From [Mycobacterium] fortunisiensis (GTDB taxonomy: Bacteria > Actinomycetota > Actinomycetes > Mycobacteriales > Mycobacteriaceae): a stretch of 64,000 bases of DNA. Positions 37,169 through 45,969 of this stretch are shown piece by piece. Positions within the stretch are counted from its first letter, which is position 1. Every line of letters starts with the position of its first letter. Under the pieces are notes generated by a model. That model worked only from the letters and a program-made list of their open reading frames with translations, was not told the DNA's origin and ran no database searches. A program made the translations under genes and the position numbers. The DNA is taken from the NCBI RefSeq assembly GCF_019050325.1, contig NZ_VOMB01000014.1, positions 32,552 to 96,551 on the forward strand, read 5' to 3'.

Positions 37169-38496
37169 CCGGCGGCTTCGGTGACGCGTTCGGACTCGGG
37201 CAGGTCGAGGTAGCGCTCGAGGTGGCGATGCATGTTGATGATGCGGCGCTCCTCGCCCGACAGCACCAGGTGGGTGAAACCCGGTTGGTGCAGGCCACGT
37301 TGCAGGCCGGTGAGCACGGCGATGTCCTGGCTCATCACCACGCCCGGGTGCGCATCCTCGGCGGTCATCCGGACGTCGGCCGGTATGGTCCGCGGCGCCT
37401 GGGCCGGCATGCGGGTCATCAGTGTCATCACGAGCTGCCCTCGGTCGGGGTCGGGTCCGGGCAATGATGTCATGACCGTGAGGTGGTCGGCACTGGCCAG
37501 CACCGTCATGTTGGGGAAGATGTTGTACTGGTGCAGGCACATCACCTGGTCGGTACTGGCCCAGCTGATGTCGACGCCTCGTCCGGCGGCGAATTCCCTG
37601 ATCTGACAGGCGATCACGTCGGCCACGGTTTGGCCGGGGGCCTGCCGGTCCCGGGGGAACGGGGTACCGTCGGCGACGCCCATCAGCGCGCCCTGGGTGC
37701 AGACGTAGGCATCCCAGACGTCTTCGTCGCCCAGCGTGTCCGCCAGTCGGGGGCTGGGCACCCCGTAGAGCGACTCAGATTTTCCGGTGTGCCCCCAGAT
37801 CGTCTGCGGTGCGTACACGTCGTCCATGCACCGGTGCAGTTCGGGGTGCAGCGTCTGCACGTGGTAGGTCTCGCTGTAACCGTCGGCGATGGTCTTCCAG
37901 TTGGCTTCGACGTCGATGGTCATCGTTGCGTAGCAGCGGAAGTCGCCCAGCCCGCACCACGCGATGTCGCCGGGAACCGCCTCCAGGTAGTCGGCCAGAG
38001 GCATCGCGGACATGTCGAGGTTGACGAAGACCAACCGCTCCCAGGTGTCGACCCGCACCGGTACCAGCGGGAACTCGGACAGGCGTACCGCGCCGAAGCC
38101 CTTGCGGTTCGGGATCCGGGTGAGCGTGCCGGCCAGGTCCCAAGTCCAGCCGTGGTAGCCGCATTTGAGCTCCCGCAGCGCTGTGCCGGAGCCGCTGCAC
38201 AGCGCGTTGCCGCGGTGACGGCAGGCATTCTGGAAGGCGCGCAGCACGCCGTCGTCGCCCCGGACGATCAGTACTGAATAAGGGCCGCATCGGTATTCGA
38301 AGTAGTCGCCGGGTTCGGCCACGTGGTCGACGGTGCAGGCGCACTGCCAGACCCGCGGCCACATCCGCTGCACTTCTGACTCGGCGAACGCGGCGGAGTA
38401 GTAGCGATCCGCCGGCACCAGGGTGGGGTGAGCCGGTGGGTCACCGATCGCGTCCATCCGCCGCGGGTGATCGGTGTGCGTTGAGCTCAGAGCCAT
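37165..38496 (-). CDS. Rieske-type ring-hydroxylating oxygenase, large subunit
   Basis: Non-heme iron oxygenase of 443 residues. The Rieske [2Fe-2S] ligands are in NACRHRGNALC and LKCGYHGWTWDLAG. The mononuclear iron site is in ADGYSETYHVQTLHPEL (two His); the third ligand, an Asp, is probably near the C-terminus (SQDIAVLTGLQRGL). No small subunit or ferredoxin reductase is beside it, so it may be an alpha-only oxygenase or a demethylase type. Divergent from the amidohydrolase gene across a shared operator. Confidence 0.88.
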   Translation of the reverse strand: MALSSTHTDHPRRMDAIGDPPAHPTLVPADRYYSAAFAESEVQRMWPRVWQCACTVDHVAEPGDYFEYRCGPYSVLIVRGDDGVLRAFQNACRHRGNALCSGSGTALRELKCGYHGWTWDLAGTLTRIPNRKGFGAVRLSEFPLVPVRVDTWERLVFVNLDMSAMPLADYLEAVPGDIAWCGLGDFRCYATMTIDVEANWKTIADGYSETYHVQTLHPELHRCMDDVYAPQTIWGHTGKSESLYGVPSPRLADTLGDEDVWDAYVCTQGALMGVADGTPFPRDRQAPGQTVADVIACQIREFAAGRGVDISWASTDQVMCLHQYNIFPNMTVLASADHLTVMTSLPGPDPDRGQLVMTLMTRMPAQAPRTIPADVRMTAEDAHPGVVMSQDIAVLTGLQRGLHQPGFTHLVLSGEERRIINMHRHLERYLDLPESERVTEAAG

Positions 38497-38541
38497 GGAG
38501 TGCCCCCCGGTGCGAAGATCGAAAACTAGGCACGGACGTTT

Positions 38542-38556
38542 TGTAACGGTGTTACA
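38542..38556. promoter_or_regulatory. Palindromic operator between Rieske and amidohydrolase genes
   Basis: TGTAAC-GGT-GTTACA is a perfect 6+6 inverted repeat, 41 bp before the amidohydrolase start (38598) and 45 bp before the Rieske start (38496). It is the natural target for the TetR protein encoded with the Rieske gene. Confidence 0.7.
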
Positions 38557-38597
38557 TTGCCACCGTAGCGGCCTCCACGCCTCAAGGGAGCAAAAAC

Positions 38598-40358
38598 GTG
38601 TTCGATATCAAGATCACCGGTGGAACCGTTGTCGACGGGACCGGTGCCGACCGGTTCACCGCCGATGTCGCCATCCGGGACGGGAAGATCGTCGAGGTGC
38701 ACCGGCGTGGTGCCGGCGACCCCGCGCTGGCCGGCGAGGCGGCCGAAACCATCGATGCCACAGGAAAGATCGTGGCGCCCGGTTTCGTCGACATCCACAC
38801 GCACTACGACGGACAGGTCAGCTGGGACGACGTTCTCGAACCGTCGAGCAACCACGGCGTCACCACGGTGGTGGCCGGCAACTGCGGTGTCGGATTCGCC
38901 CCGGTCCGGCCCGGGTCCGAGGATTGGCTGATCTCACTGATGGAGGGAGTGGAGGACATCCCCGGCACCGCCCTGACCGAGGGGATCACCTGGGGTTGGG
39001 AAACGTTCGGCGAATACCTCGACGTCGTCGGTAAGCGTGAGCTGGCCGTGGACATGGGGACCCAGATCGCCCACGGTGCCGTTCGGGCGTACGCGATGGG
39101 CGAGCGCGGGGCCCGCAACGAACCGGCCACGCCCGACGACATCAAGGCCATGGCGCACCTGGTGCAGGAGGCGATCGAGGCTGGTGCGCTTGGCTTCTCG
39201 TCGTCGCGCACCCTGGCGCACCGGGCCATGGACGGTGAGCCGGTGCCCGGTACGTTCGCCGCCGAGGACGAACTGTTCGCCCTGGGCAGGGCGGCCGCCG
39301 CCGGTGGAGCGGCAGTGTTCGAACTGGCCCCGCAGGGCGCGGCCGGCGAGGATATCGTCGCGCCCAGGACGGAACTGGAATGGATGCGCCGCCTCGGCGA
39401 GGAGATCGACTGCGCACTGAGCTTCGCGCTGATCCAGGTCGACGCCGATCCCAATCTGTGGCGCGAGCAACTTGAGTTGTCGGCAGCGGCGCATCAGGCC
39501 GGCAGCCGGTTGTTCCCGCAGGTCGCCGCACGGCCGTTCGGCATGCTGCTGGGCTTCCCCGGCCACCACGCCTTCACCCATCGTCCGACCTACCGGCGTC
39601 TGCAAGCCGAGTGCAGCCGTGCGGACATGGCCGAGCGGCTGGCGGATCCGCAAGTACGCGCGGCGATCCTGGCTGAAGAGGACCTGCCGATCGACCCGAA
39701 CAAGCTTTTCGACGGCATGTTCATGCTCGCGCAGAATGCGGCAAATCGCCTGTACCACATCGGAGAGCCGCCAGATTACGAGCCGACCGAGGAGCGTACG
39801 GTCGCCGTGATCGCCAAGGCGCGCGGCGTGGACGAGTTGGCCGCGATGTACGACCTGATGCTCGAGGGGAACGCCGGCGCCATGCTGATGTACCCGATGT
39901 TCAACTACGCCGACGGCAACCACGACGCGATCCGCGAGATGCTGACCCACCCGGCCGGGGTGTTGGGGCTGTCAGACGGGGGCGCGCACTGCAGCATGAT
40001 CTGCGACGCCTCCTACCCGACGTTCCTGCTGACACACTGGGCCCGGGACCGGCACCGCGGGGAGAAACTGCCGCTGGAGTACGTGGTGCGCAAGCAGGCC
40101 AACGACACAGCGCAATTGTTCGGCATGACCGACCGCGGTGTCATCGCAGTGGGCAAGAAGGCCGACGTCAACGTGATCGACCTGGACGCGCTGACCCTGC
40201 ACGCGCCCAGGATGGCCTATGACCTGCCGGCCGGCGGCAACCGTCTGGTGCAGGGGGCCTCCGGCTACGACGCCACCATCGTCAGCGGCACCATCACTCG
40301 TCGTCACGGTGCCGACACCGGCGCCCGTCCAGGCCGGCTGGTACGTGGGAACCGCTGA
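38598..40358 (+). CDS. Amidohydrolase / N-acyl-D-amino-acid deacylase family
   Basis: Metal-dependent amidohydrolase of 586 residues. The HxH metal motif is APGFVDIHTHYDGQVSWDD and the C-terminal catalytic Asp is in LGLSDGGAHCSM. GNCGVGFAP is the conserved D-aminoacylase turn. It would cut an amide or imide bond in the cytoplasm; the substrate is unknown. GTG start at 38598 with an AAGGGAG ribosome-binding site. Followed 18 bp later by an alpha/beta hydrolase, in the same unit. Confidence 0.86.
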   Translation: MFDIKITGGTVVDGTGADRFTADVAIRDGKIVEVHRRGAGDPALAGEAAETIDATGKIVAPGFVDIHTHYDGQVSWDDVLEPSSNHGVTTVVAGNCGVGFAPVRPGSEDWLISLMEGVEDIPGTALTEGITWGWETFGEYLDVVGKRELAVDMGTQIAHGAVRAYAMGERGARNEPATPDDIKAMAHLVQEAIEAGALGFSSSRTLAHRAMDGEPVPGTFAAEDELFALGRAAAAGGAAVFELAPQGAAGEDIVAPRTELEWMRRLGEEIDCALSFALIQVDADPNLWREQLELSAAAHQAGSRLFPQVAARPFGMLLGFPGHHAFTHRPTYRRLQAECSRADMAERLADPQVRAAILAEEDLPIDPNKLFDGMFMLAQNAANRLYHIGEPPDYEPTEERTVAVIAKARGVDELAAMYDLMLEGNAGAMLMYPMFNYADGNHDAIREMLTHPAGVLGLSDGGAHCSMICDASYPTFLLTHWARDRHRGEKLPLEYVVRKQANDTAQLFGMTDRGVIAVGKKADVNVIDLDALTLHAPRMAYDLPAGGNRLVQGASGYDATIVSGTITRRHGADTGARPGRLVRGNR

Positions 40359-40376
40359 CCGATAGGGTTTTTCGCC

Positions 40377-41390
40377 ATGGCGGATTTCCGTTACGACCCG
40401 CGTCAGCGCCCGGCTCAACCTCAGGCACCCGCTGCCGACGCCTTCACGACCCACACAGCCGTTGTCGCCGAAGGGGTTTCGCTGGCGTATGTGCACGAGG
40501 GCGTCGGTGGTGTGCCGCTGCTGCTGATCCACGGCTATCCGGAGACCAAGCGGATCTGGTGGCGCAACATCGCGGCCCTGGCCGCGGCCGGCTTCGAGGT
40601 CATCGTCCCTGATCTGCGCGGGATGGGCGACAGTGACGTTCCCCCCGACGATCGACATGACCTCGTGACGTACTCGCGTGACCTCCACGCGCTGGTCCAC
40701 GACCGCCTGGGTCATGACTCCTGCGTGATCGCCGCGGGTGATGTGGGCGGTGTGGTGGGCACCGACATGGTGCACCGTTATCCCGGATTCATCGAGGGCT
40801 TCTGCATTTTCAACACCGTGCCGCCGATGGGCGTCGACTATTCGGGGATCGCGGCCCAGTACCCGGCCTCGGTTGCCGGTGCCCCGGATCCGACCGCCGA
40901 CTACCGCTGGATGCAGGGCGCCTTTCCGGACGAACTCGCGGCGATGCTGCCCACCCCCGAGGCTCGCCGGCAGTGGGTCGCGGCGATGTATACCAATCGA
41001 CTGTGGGGTTCGCGCAACGCCTTCGGTCAGTCCGACGTCGACTTCATGACCGAGCCATTCGCCGCGGAAGCGCAGTTGCGGGCGGGCTGGGCCTCCTATC
41101 AACTGGCCTACGGCCGCGAGATGTCCGAGATACCGCTGATGGACGCGGTCGACGTGCGCACGCTGGTGCTCTACGGACCCGAGGACCAGGCGCTCGGTGA
41201 GGATTTCGTACCCAAGTGTGAGCGCGCGTTCCGAAATCGAATCGGCCCGTTGGTGATTCCCGGGGCAGGACACTTCGTGCAGTGGGAACGCGCCGACATC
41301 TTCAATCAGTTGCTACCGGCGGTGTTCGGCGACCTCATTGCCGCCCACCGGGCGGCTGGGCCAGAATTGCCCCGCCCAGCCAGCGTCTGA
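40377..41390 (+). CDS. Epoxide-hydrolase-like alpha/beta hydrolase
   Basis: The product is 337 residues. The oxyanion motif LLLIHGYPETKRIW (HGYP) and an Asp nucleophile in IAAGDVGGVVGTDM mark it as the epoxide hydrolase / dehalogenase branch rather than a serine esterase. The catalytic His is in IPGAGHFVQWERA. Probably works on the product of the Rieske oxygenase or amidohydrolase; this is inferred from context. The last 56 bp overlap the tail of a convergent TetR gene. Confidence 0.85.
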   Translation: MADFRYDPRQRPAQPQAPAADAFTTHTAVVAEGVSLAYVHEGVGGVPLLLIHGYPETKRIWWRNIAALAAAGFEVIVPDLRGMGDSDVPPDDRHDLVTYSRDLHALVHDRLGHDSCVIAAGDVGGVVGTDMVHRYPGFIEGFCIFNTVPPMGVDYSGIAAQYPASVAGAPDPTADYRWMQGAFPDELAAMLPTPEARRQWVAAMYTNRLWGSRNAFGQSDVDFMTEPFAAEAQLRAGWASYQLAYGREMSEIPLMDAVDVRTLVLYGPEDQALGEDFVPKCERAFRNRIGPLVIPGAGHFVQWERADIFNQLLPAVFGDLIAAHRAAGPELPRPASV

Positions 41391-41952
41391 GGAAGCGCCG
41401 CAGCTCTTCTCGGCTCCGGCCGGGCTCGTTGGGTGCGACGAAGAACGACACCATGGTGCGCAGCGTGAATTCCACGAGTTCGCGCAGCGCGGACTCGTCG
41501 TAGCCGTACTTCCCCCAGTCGACATCGAAGCGGGTGATCATCCGCATGCCGAAGGCCTGGCCCTCGTCGGAGGCGACATTGACCGAAGTGGCTGCGGCCT
41601 GTGGCCCGGACAGCATGACGCGGATCTGCGGGGTGCGGGTGACCTCTTCCAGGGTGAACATGACACCTTCGACCATCGCCTCGGCCGGATCGGTGATGCC
41701 GCGCACGTTCTCGGCGAGCCGGTCGAGGAAGCCGTCGACCGTGGCGATGGCCGCCGCGTGCATCAGGGCCTCGGCGGTGGGGAAGTAGCGGTACACGGTC
41801 TGGCGGATGACGCCGAGCGAGGCCGCGACGTCGGCGATGCTGACCCCGGTGCCGGTTTCGGCGATCAACTCCACGGCGGCGCTCACGATGCGCTCGGAGG
41901 CCTCTTCGTCGCTGGCCGGTGGCCGTCCGTCCCACCCGCGTCTACGCGCCAT
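41335..41952 (-). CDS. TetR family regulator of the ferritin-like hydrolase unit
   Basis: The product is 205 residues, beginning MARRRGWDGRPPASDEEASE. The helix-turn-helix is IAETGTGVSIADVAASLGV followed by RQTVYRYFPTAEALM. It is divergent from the gene at 42115, and its promoter arm contains a TATGAT -10 within a shared inverted repeat, so autoregulation is likely. Its 3' end lies inside the 3' end of the hydrolase gene on the opposite strand (56-bp overlap). Confidence 0.9.
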   Translation of the reverse strand: MARRRGWDGRPPASDEEASERIVSAAVELIAETGTGVSIADVAASLGVIRQTVYRYFPTAEALMHAAAIATVDGFLDRLAENVRGITDPAEAMVEGVMFTLEEVTRTPQIRVMLSGPQAAATSVNVASDEGQAFGMRMITRFDVDWGKYGYDESALRELVEFTLRTMVSFFVAPNEPGRSREELRRFLRRWLGGAILAQPPGGRQ

Positions 41953-42025
41953 CGTCGGGACTTTCGGCCGGCAGCATCCCAGCAGGATATCGCCCCGAAC
42001 GTTGACGTCCCGTATCCACGTGTAG

Positions 42026-42059
42026 TAATCATACAAGCCTGGTGTTGTTTGTATGATTA
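42026..42059. promoter_or_regulatory. Symmetric divergent promoter/operator
   Basis: Two perfect 11-bp arms, TAATCATACAA (42026-42036) and TTGTATGATTA (42049-42059), are separated by 12 bp. Each arm holds a TATGAT -10 box directed outward: minus strand 42028-42033 toward the TetR gene, plus strand 42052-42057 toward the hydrolase gene. A TetR dimer on the arms would silence both. Confidence 0.8.
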
Positions 42060-42114
42060 GTTGCGATCAGCAGGCAGCCGCGATTCGAGAGTTTGCAGAC
42101 AAGCGAGGTGGCAC

Positions 42115-43065
42115 ATGACGGATCTGATCGTGCGGAAGATGCGGTTCGCGTTCGCGGACCACCGCGTCCCGTTCCTGTGGAACGAGGCCAACCCGGCGTT
42201 CTCGTCGATGGCCAATGCGGTGTCGTTCCTGGCCATCGCGTTCGAGAAGATGATCGGCCAGATGATCACCGAAGCCATGCCGCTCATCACCGACCCGGAG
42301 GTGGCCGAGGAGGCCCAGGCCTTCGTGCGGCAGGAAGGCCAGCACGCGATGGCCCACCGTCAGCACGCCAAGGGCCTGATCAAGACCTACCCGGGTCTCA
42401 AGGAGACCCTCGACGAGGTGGTCAAGGCGTACGACGACCTGACCGCCGAGACACCGCTGAAGTACCGGTTGGCCTACACCGCCGACCTGGAAGCGACGTT
42501 CACCCCGGTCTTCAAGCTGATGCTCGACCATGACGACACGCTGTTCGCTCCGGGGGACGACCGGGTGGCGTCACTGTTCCTGTGGCACTTCGTCGAAGAG
42601 GTCGAGCACCGCAGCTCGGCGCTGATCATCTACGACGCGGTGGCCGACGACCCGTGGTACCGGATGCGGGTCGCGCCGTCGATCTTCAAACACGTCTGGG
42701 CGGTGCTCAAGATCGCCACCGAAGGCTTCAACAAGCACGTTCCACTGGAGGAGCGCCAGATCGACGCGGTGTCGATGTTCGGTATGCAGGCGCGGAGAAA
42801 GGCTCTGCTGCAAAAGCTTCCGTTCACCAAAACCCCGTACGACGGCCCGGTGGAGAACGCGTTCGCGCATCTGCCGGTGCGCGAGATGCTGACCGCCGTG
42901 ACCGGCGTCGTCCGCAGCCAGATTCCGGGCCACAATCCGGCCCACGAGAAACTACCGGCACTGGCCGACGAGTGGTTCCAGCGCTACGAGGACGGCTACG
43001 AGGTCACCCAGTGGTACACCGCAGGTGATGCCACGGCGCAGAAAGCGAGCACCGCGGATGTCTGA
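42115..43065 (+). CDS. Predicted metal-dependent hydrolase (ferritin-like helical fold)
   Basis: The product is 316 residues, beginning MTDLIVRKMRFAFADHRVPF. Paired acidic/His helices QEGQHAMAHRQHAKGL and HFVEEVEHRSSALIIYD look like a di-metal site of ferritin-like proteins. The family is annotated as predicted metal-dependent hydrolase (I recall PF10118); no substrate is known. The ATG at 42115 follows an AAGCGAGGTGG ribosome-binding site. It overlaps the next membrane-protein gene by 8 bp. Confidence 0.78.
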   Translation: MTDLIVRKMRFAFADHRVPFLWNEANPAFSSMANAVSFLAIAFEKMIGQMITEAMPLITDPEVAEEAQAFVRQEGQHAMAHRQHAKGLIKTYPGLKETLDEVVKAYDDLTAETPLKYRLAYTADLEATFTPVFKLMLDHDDTLFAPGDDRVASLFLWHFVEEVEHRSSALIIYDAVADDPWYRMRVAPSIFKHVWAVLKIATEGFNKHVPLEERQIDAVSMFGMQARRKALLQKLPFTKTPYDGPVENAFAHLPVREMLTAVTGVVRSQIPGHNPAHEKLPALADEWFQRYEDGYEVTQWYTAGDATAQKASTADV

Positions 43066-44224
43066 CCTGTGTACCCCGACATTCGCGGGTTTGGCGCAGC
43101 GCCTGGGTTTTTCGTGTGACAGCGCCGGGGGCCTGGTCGAGTTCCGCAACCCGTTCGGCCTTCAGAACTGGACGCTCCCGGTACTCGAGCTCACGGTGAT
43201 CGCCGGCGCCGTGCTGGCCCTGGTCTACGCGATCGTGCGACTGCGTCGGCACAACGATCCGACCAACGTGGTGCTGTGGTTCGGCGCCATCGCCTACCTG
43301 CTGATCATCGAGCCGCCGCTGTACTTCCCCGGGGCATTCGGGATCAGCGAACACGTCGACACGATGTTCGCCCACAACGTGTTCACCGTCGATTTCCTAT
43401 GGGGCCGGCTCCCGCTCTACATCGTAGCGATCTATCCGATGATGGCGACGGTCGCCTACGAGATCGTCCGGATTCTCGGAGTGTTCCGCCGGCGCGGTGT
43501 GCTGATCGGCGCGATCTGCGTCGGATTCGTCCACCACGCGTTCTACGAGATCTTCGACCACATCGGGCCGCAACTGCGGTGGTGGGAGTGGACTCTCGAT
43601 CACCCGATGAACCAGCCGTTCTTCGACTCGGTCCCGCTGCCCAGCGTGGTGGTGTTCGCCGCGCTGTGGCCGATGTCGTTGGCGTTCTGCGTGCAGTTGT
43701 TCGTCGGCCGCCACGTGGACGACGGCAAGAGCTTCAGCGGGCTGCAGATCGTGGGCCGCACCATTGTGGTCGGTGTGCTGGCCTCGATCGGCACCGCCGT
43801 GCTGCCCCTGCCCGCCACCATGGGCACGACGATCTCGGGCAGCACCACCGTCGGCGGGTTCATCTATGCGGCCGAGTTGGTGGTGCTGACCGTGGTGGCG
43901 ATTCCGGTGCTGCTCGGTCAATGGTCGAGCCTGCGCAAGGACCGCGATCCGGCAACCGTGCGGTACGCCAACCCGCTCATCCTGCGCTACGCAGCGGTGT
44001 ACCTGGCGGTGATGGTGATCCTGTGGCTGACCGCCCTGCCGGCCTACTTCGGCGCGGTCGACGGCATCACCGCCAACGGCGACCCGATCGGCAGCCTCAC
44101 CTACACCGTGTTGTGCGTGCTGATCGCCGTGCTCTCGATCGCTGCGGCCGCCACCGCGCATCCCGCCGACCTGCAACGACGGCCCGATGCAGTGGCCCCC
44201 GGGCTGGCTGCCGCACCGGAGTGA
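43058..44224 (+). CDS. Multi-pass membrane protein of unknown function
   Basis: I do not recognise the family. The product is 388 residues with about eight or nine hydrophobic helices, from LPVLELTVIAGAVLALVYAI on. Conserved-looking polar features are FAHNVFTVDFLW and VGFVHHAFYEIFDHIGPQL, with several His and Glu inside or next to helices, which could bind a metal or cofactor. It overlaps the ferritin-like hydrolase gene by 8 bp and is probably its functional partner in the membrane, perhaps for a shared lipid or oxidised substrate. Confidence 0.7.
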   Translation: MSDLCTPTFAGLAQRLGFSCDSAGGLVEFRNPFGLQNWTLPVLELTVIAGAVLALVYAIVRLRRHNDPTNVVLWFGAIAYLLIIEPPLYFPGAFGISEHVDTMFAHNVFTVDFLWGRLPLYIVAIYPMMATVAYEIVRILGVFRRRGVLIGAICVGFVHHAFYEIFDHIGPQLRWWEWTLDHPMNQPFFDSVPLPSVVVFAALWPMSLAFCVQLFVGRHVDDGKSFSGLQIVGRTIVVGVLASIGTAVLPLPATMGTTISGSTTVGGFIYAAELVVLTVVAIPVLLGQWSSLRKDRDPATVRYANPLILRYAAVYLAVMVILWLTALPAYFGAVDGITANGDPIGSLTYTVLCVLIAVLSIAAAATAHPADLQRRPDAVAPGLAAAPE

Positions 44225-44277
44225 CCGGCACGCCCACAGGCGCGCCACAGGGTTGACATCGCCGATGTTGCGGCAGA

Positions 44278-45339
44278 ATGGCGATGATGCCGACACCGCC
44301 GCAACGCCCCGGTGACCCCGGCCGGCACGGTCGGCCGAGTCGGGGACCGGTGCCACCGCCCGAACCGGCCACCCGGCGGCTGCCCCGTCCCGGGCGGCCC
44401 GAAGCGCCGACCGAACAGATCCGCGCGCGCCGTCAGCCGCCGGAACCCGCGACCGAGCAGATCCGGGCCCGCAATCAGCCGCCGGAGGCCGCGACGCAGA
44501 AGATCGCGCGGCCACAGCCACCGGCGGCTCCTCGCCCCGCGGGACAGCCACCCCAGCAGCCGGCCACTGCCGGGCCCAGAGGCAGCCGGCCCGATCCGGC
44601 CCCGCCGCCCTCGCGATGGCGCAGCCCGCAGGGCATCATCCTGGTCGCCGTCATGGCGGTGGCCGCACTGGTGATCGGCTTGACCGGTGCCGAACTGTAT
44701 GCGCGGCACAAGGCTGGTTCGGTGCTGGTCGCCGTGGCCGAATGCGTCGTGGAGGACACCGCCGCGGTGTCGTTCGGCGTCAACCCACCATTTCTGTGGC
44801 AGCACCTCACCGGGCACTACACCAACATCTCGGTGCGCACCGGGGGCAAGCGGGTACAGGCCGCCGAGGGGATGACGGCCGAGGTGGCGTTGTCCGATAT
44901 TCGGTTGCAGGACAACGGATCTTCCAAGGGCACCATCGGAGCTCTGAGCGCCACGCTCACCTGGACCTCGGCCGGCATCAAAGACACGGTGGCCGAGAAC
45001 CTGCCCGGCGTCGGGGCCCTGGTTTCCGATGTCAGCACCGATCCGGCCGCGGGAACCATCAGCCTGCAGGCCGTCGGCGACACCAGGGTGACGGCCAAGC
45101 CGGTGGTGGACAACGGTGACCTCGAACTCCAGGTCACCGATGTCAGCGGACCGTTCGAGAAAGACACGGTGCAGACGGCGCTGACCACCCTCACCACGAA
45201 GCTGAACGACGCCTACCCGTTGGGAATCCAGGCCGACAGCGTCGAGGTGACCGACACCGGGGTGGTGGGCACGTTCTCCAGCCAGAACGCGTCCATCCCC
45301 AACGACGAATCCGACGACGCCTGCTTCGCCAAGCTCTGA
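44278..45339 (+). CDS. DUF2993 (LmeA-like) protein with a Pro/Arg-rich cytoplasmic tail
   Basis: The product is 353 residues. Residues 1-110 are disordered, Pro/Arg-rich, with three imperfect repeats EQIRARxQPPEPAT. A transmembrane helix follows (about 118-140, GIILVAVMAVAALVIGLTGA). The extracytoplasmic part is a DUF2993 domain (CVVEDTAAVSFGVNPPFLWQ). DUF2993 contains LmeA, needed for lipomannan elongation, so an envelope lipid-binding role is likely. The start among ATGs at 44278, 44284 and 44287 is uncertain. Overlaps the chorismate mutase start (TGATG). Confidence 0.8.
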   Translation: MAMMPTPPQRPGDPGRHGRPSRGPVPPPEPATRRLPRPGRPEAPTEQIRARRQPPEPATEQIRARNQPPEAATQKIARPQPPAAPRPAGQPPQQPATAGPRGSRPDPAPPPSRWRSPQGIILVAVMAVAALVIGLTGAELYARHKAGSVLVAVAECVVEDTAAVSFGVNPPFLWQHLTGHYTNISVRTGGKRVQAAEGMTAEVALSDIRLQDNGSSKGTIGALSATLTWTSAGIKDTVAENLPGVGALVSDVSTDPAAGTISLQAVGDTRVTAKPVVDNGDLELQVTDVSGPFEKDTVQTALTTLTTKLNDAYPLGIQADSVEVTDTGVVGTFSSQNASIPNDESDDACFAKL

Positions 45340-45896
45340 TGCTGACCCGAATCGCAGTGGTCGGTGGGCTGACGCTCTCGGTGCTGTTCGGCGCCCCACT
45401 CGCCCGCGCGCAGGACCCCAGCCCGCTGCTGCCACTGGTCGACGCGGCAGCGCAGCGCTTGCAAACTGCGGAACCGGTGGCCGCCAACAAGTTCCGCACG
45501 GGCGGATCGATCGAAGACCCGCGCCGCGAGCAGCAGGTGATCGACGCCACCACCGCCGAGGCCGCCGGCCGCCACATCGACCCGGCCTACGTGGGCCAGG
45601 TGTTCCGGGACCAGATCGACGCGACCGTCGCCGTGGAGTACGGCCTGTTTTCGCAGTGGAAGCTGGATCCGGCGACCGCGCCCGCGAGCGCACCCGACCT
45701 TGCCTCGTCGCGCAGCGCCATCGACGCGCTCAACCGCACGATGGTGAACGAGATCGCCGACCGGTGGCCGGCCCTGCATTCGCCGTCGTGCCCGGCGGAC
45801 CTGGCGAGTGCCGTCGATGGCGTGCTCACGGCGCGAGGTCTGGATTCGCTGTATCGGCGGGCGCTGGACCACGCCACCAGGTCGTATTGTCGCTGA
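45339..45896 (+). CDS. Secreted chorismate mutase (AroQ-gamma, Rv1885c-like)
   Basis: Converts chorismate to prephenate outside the cytoplasm. The product is 185 residues. The signal peptide ends PLARA-QD (cut after about 24). The helical core has PLVDAAAQRLQTAEPVAANK, DPRREQQVID and FRDQIDATVAVEYGLFSQWK, which match the secreted M. tuberculosis chorismate mutase. Cysteines in SPSCPADLA and the C-terminal SYCR fit its disulfide. Why mycobacteria secrete this enzyme is not settled. Confidence 0.9.
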   Translation: MLTRIAVVGGLTLSVLFGAPLARAQDPSPLLPLVDAAAQRLQTAEPVAANKFRTGGSIEDPRREQQVIDATTAEAAGRHIDPAYVGQVFRDQIDATVAVEYGLFSQWKLDPATAPASAPDLASSRSAIDALNRTMVNEIADRWPALHSPSCPADLASAVDGVLTARGLDSLYRRALDHATRSYCR

Positions 45897-45969
45897 CCGC
45901 CGGAGGCAGCCCAGTATTGACGTTTCTGTAGACCGTGGGCGGGTATTCCTGGCCACAGGAGGTCAGGAA

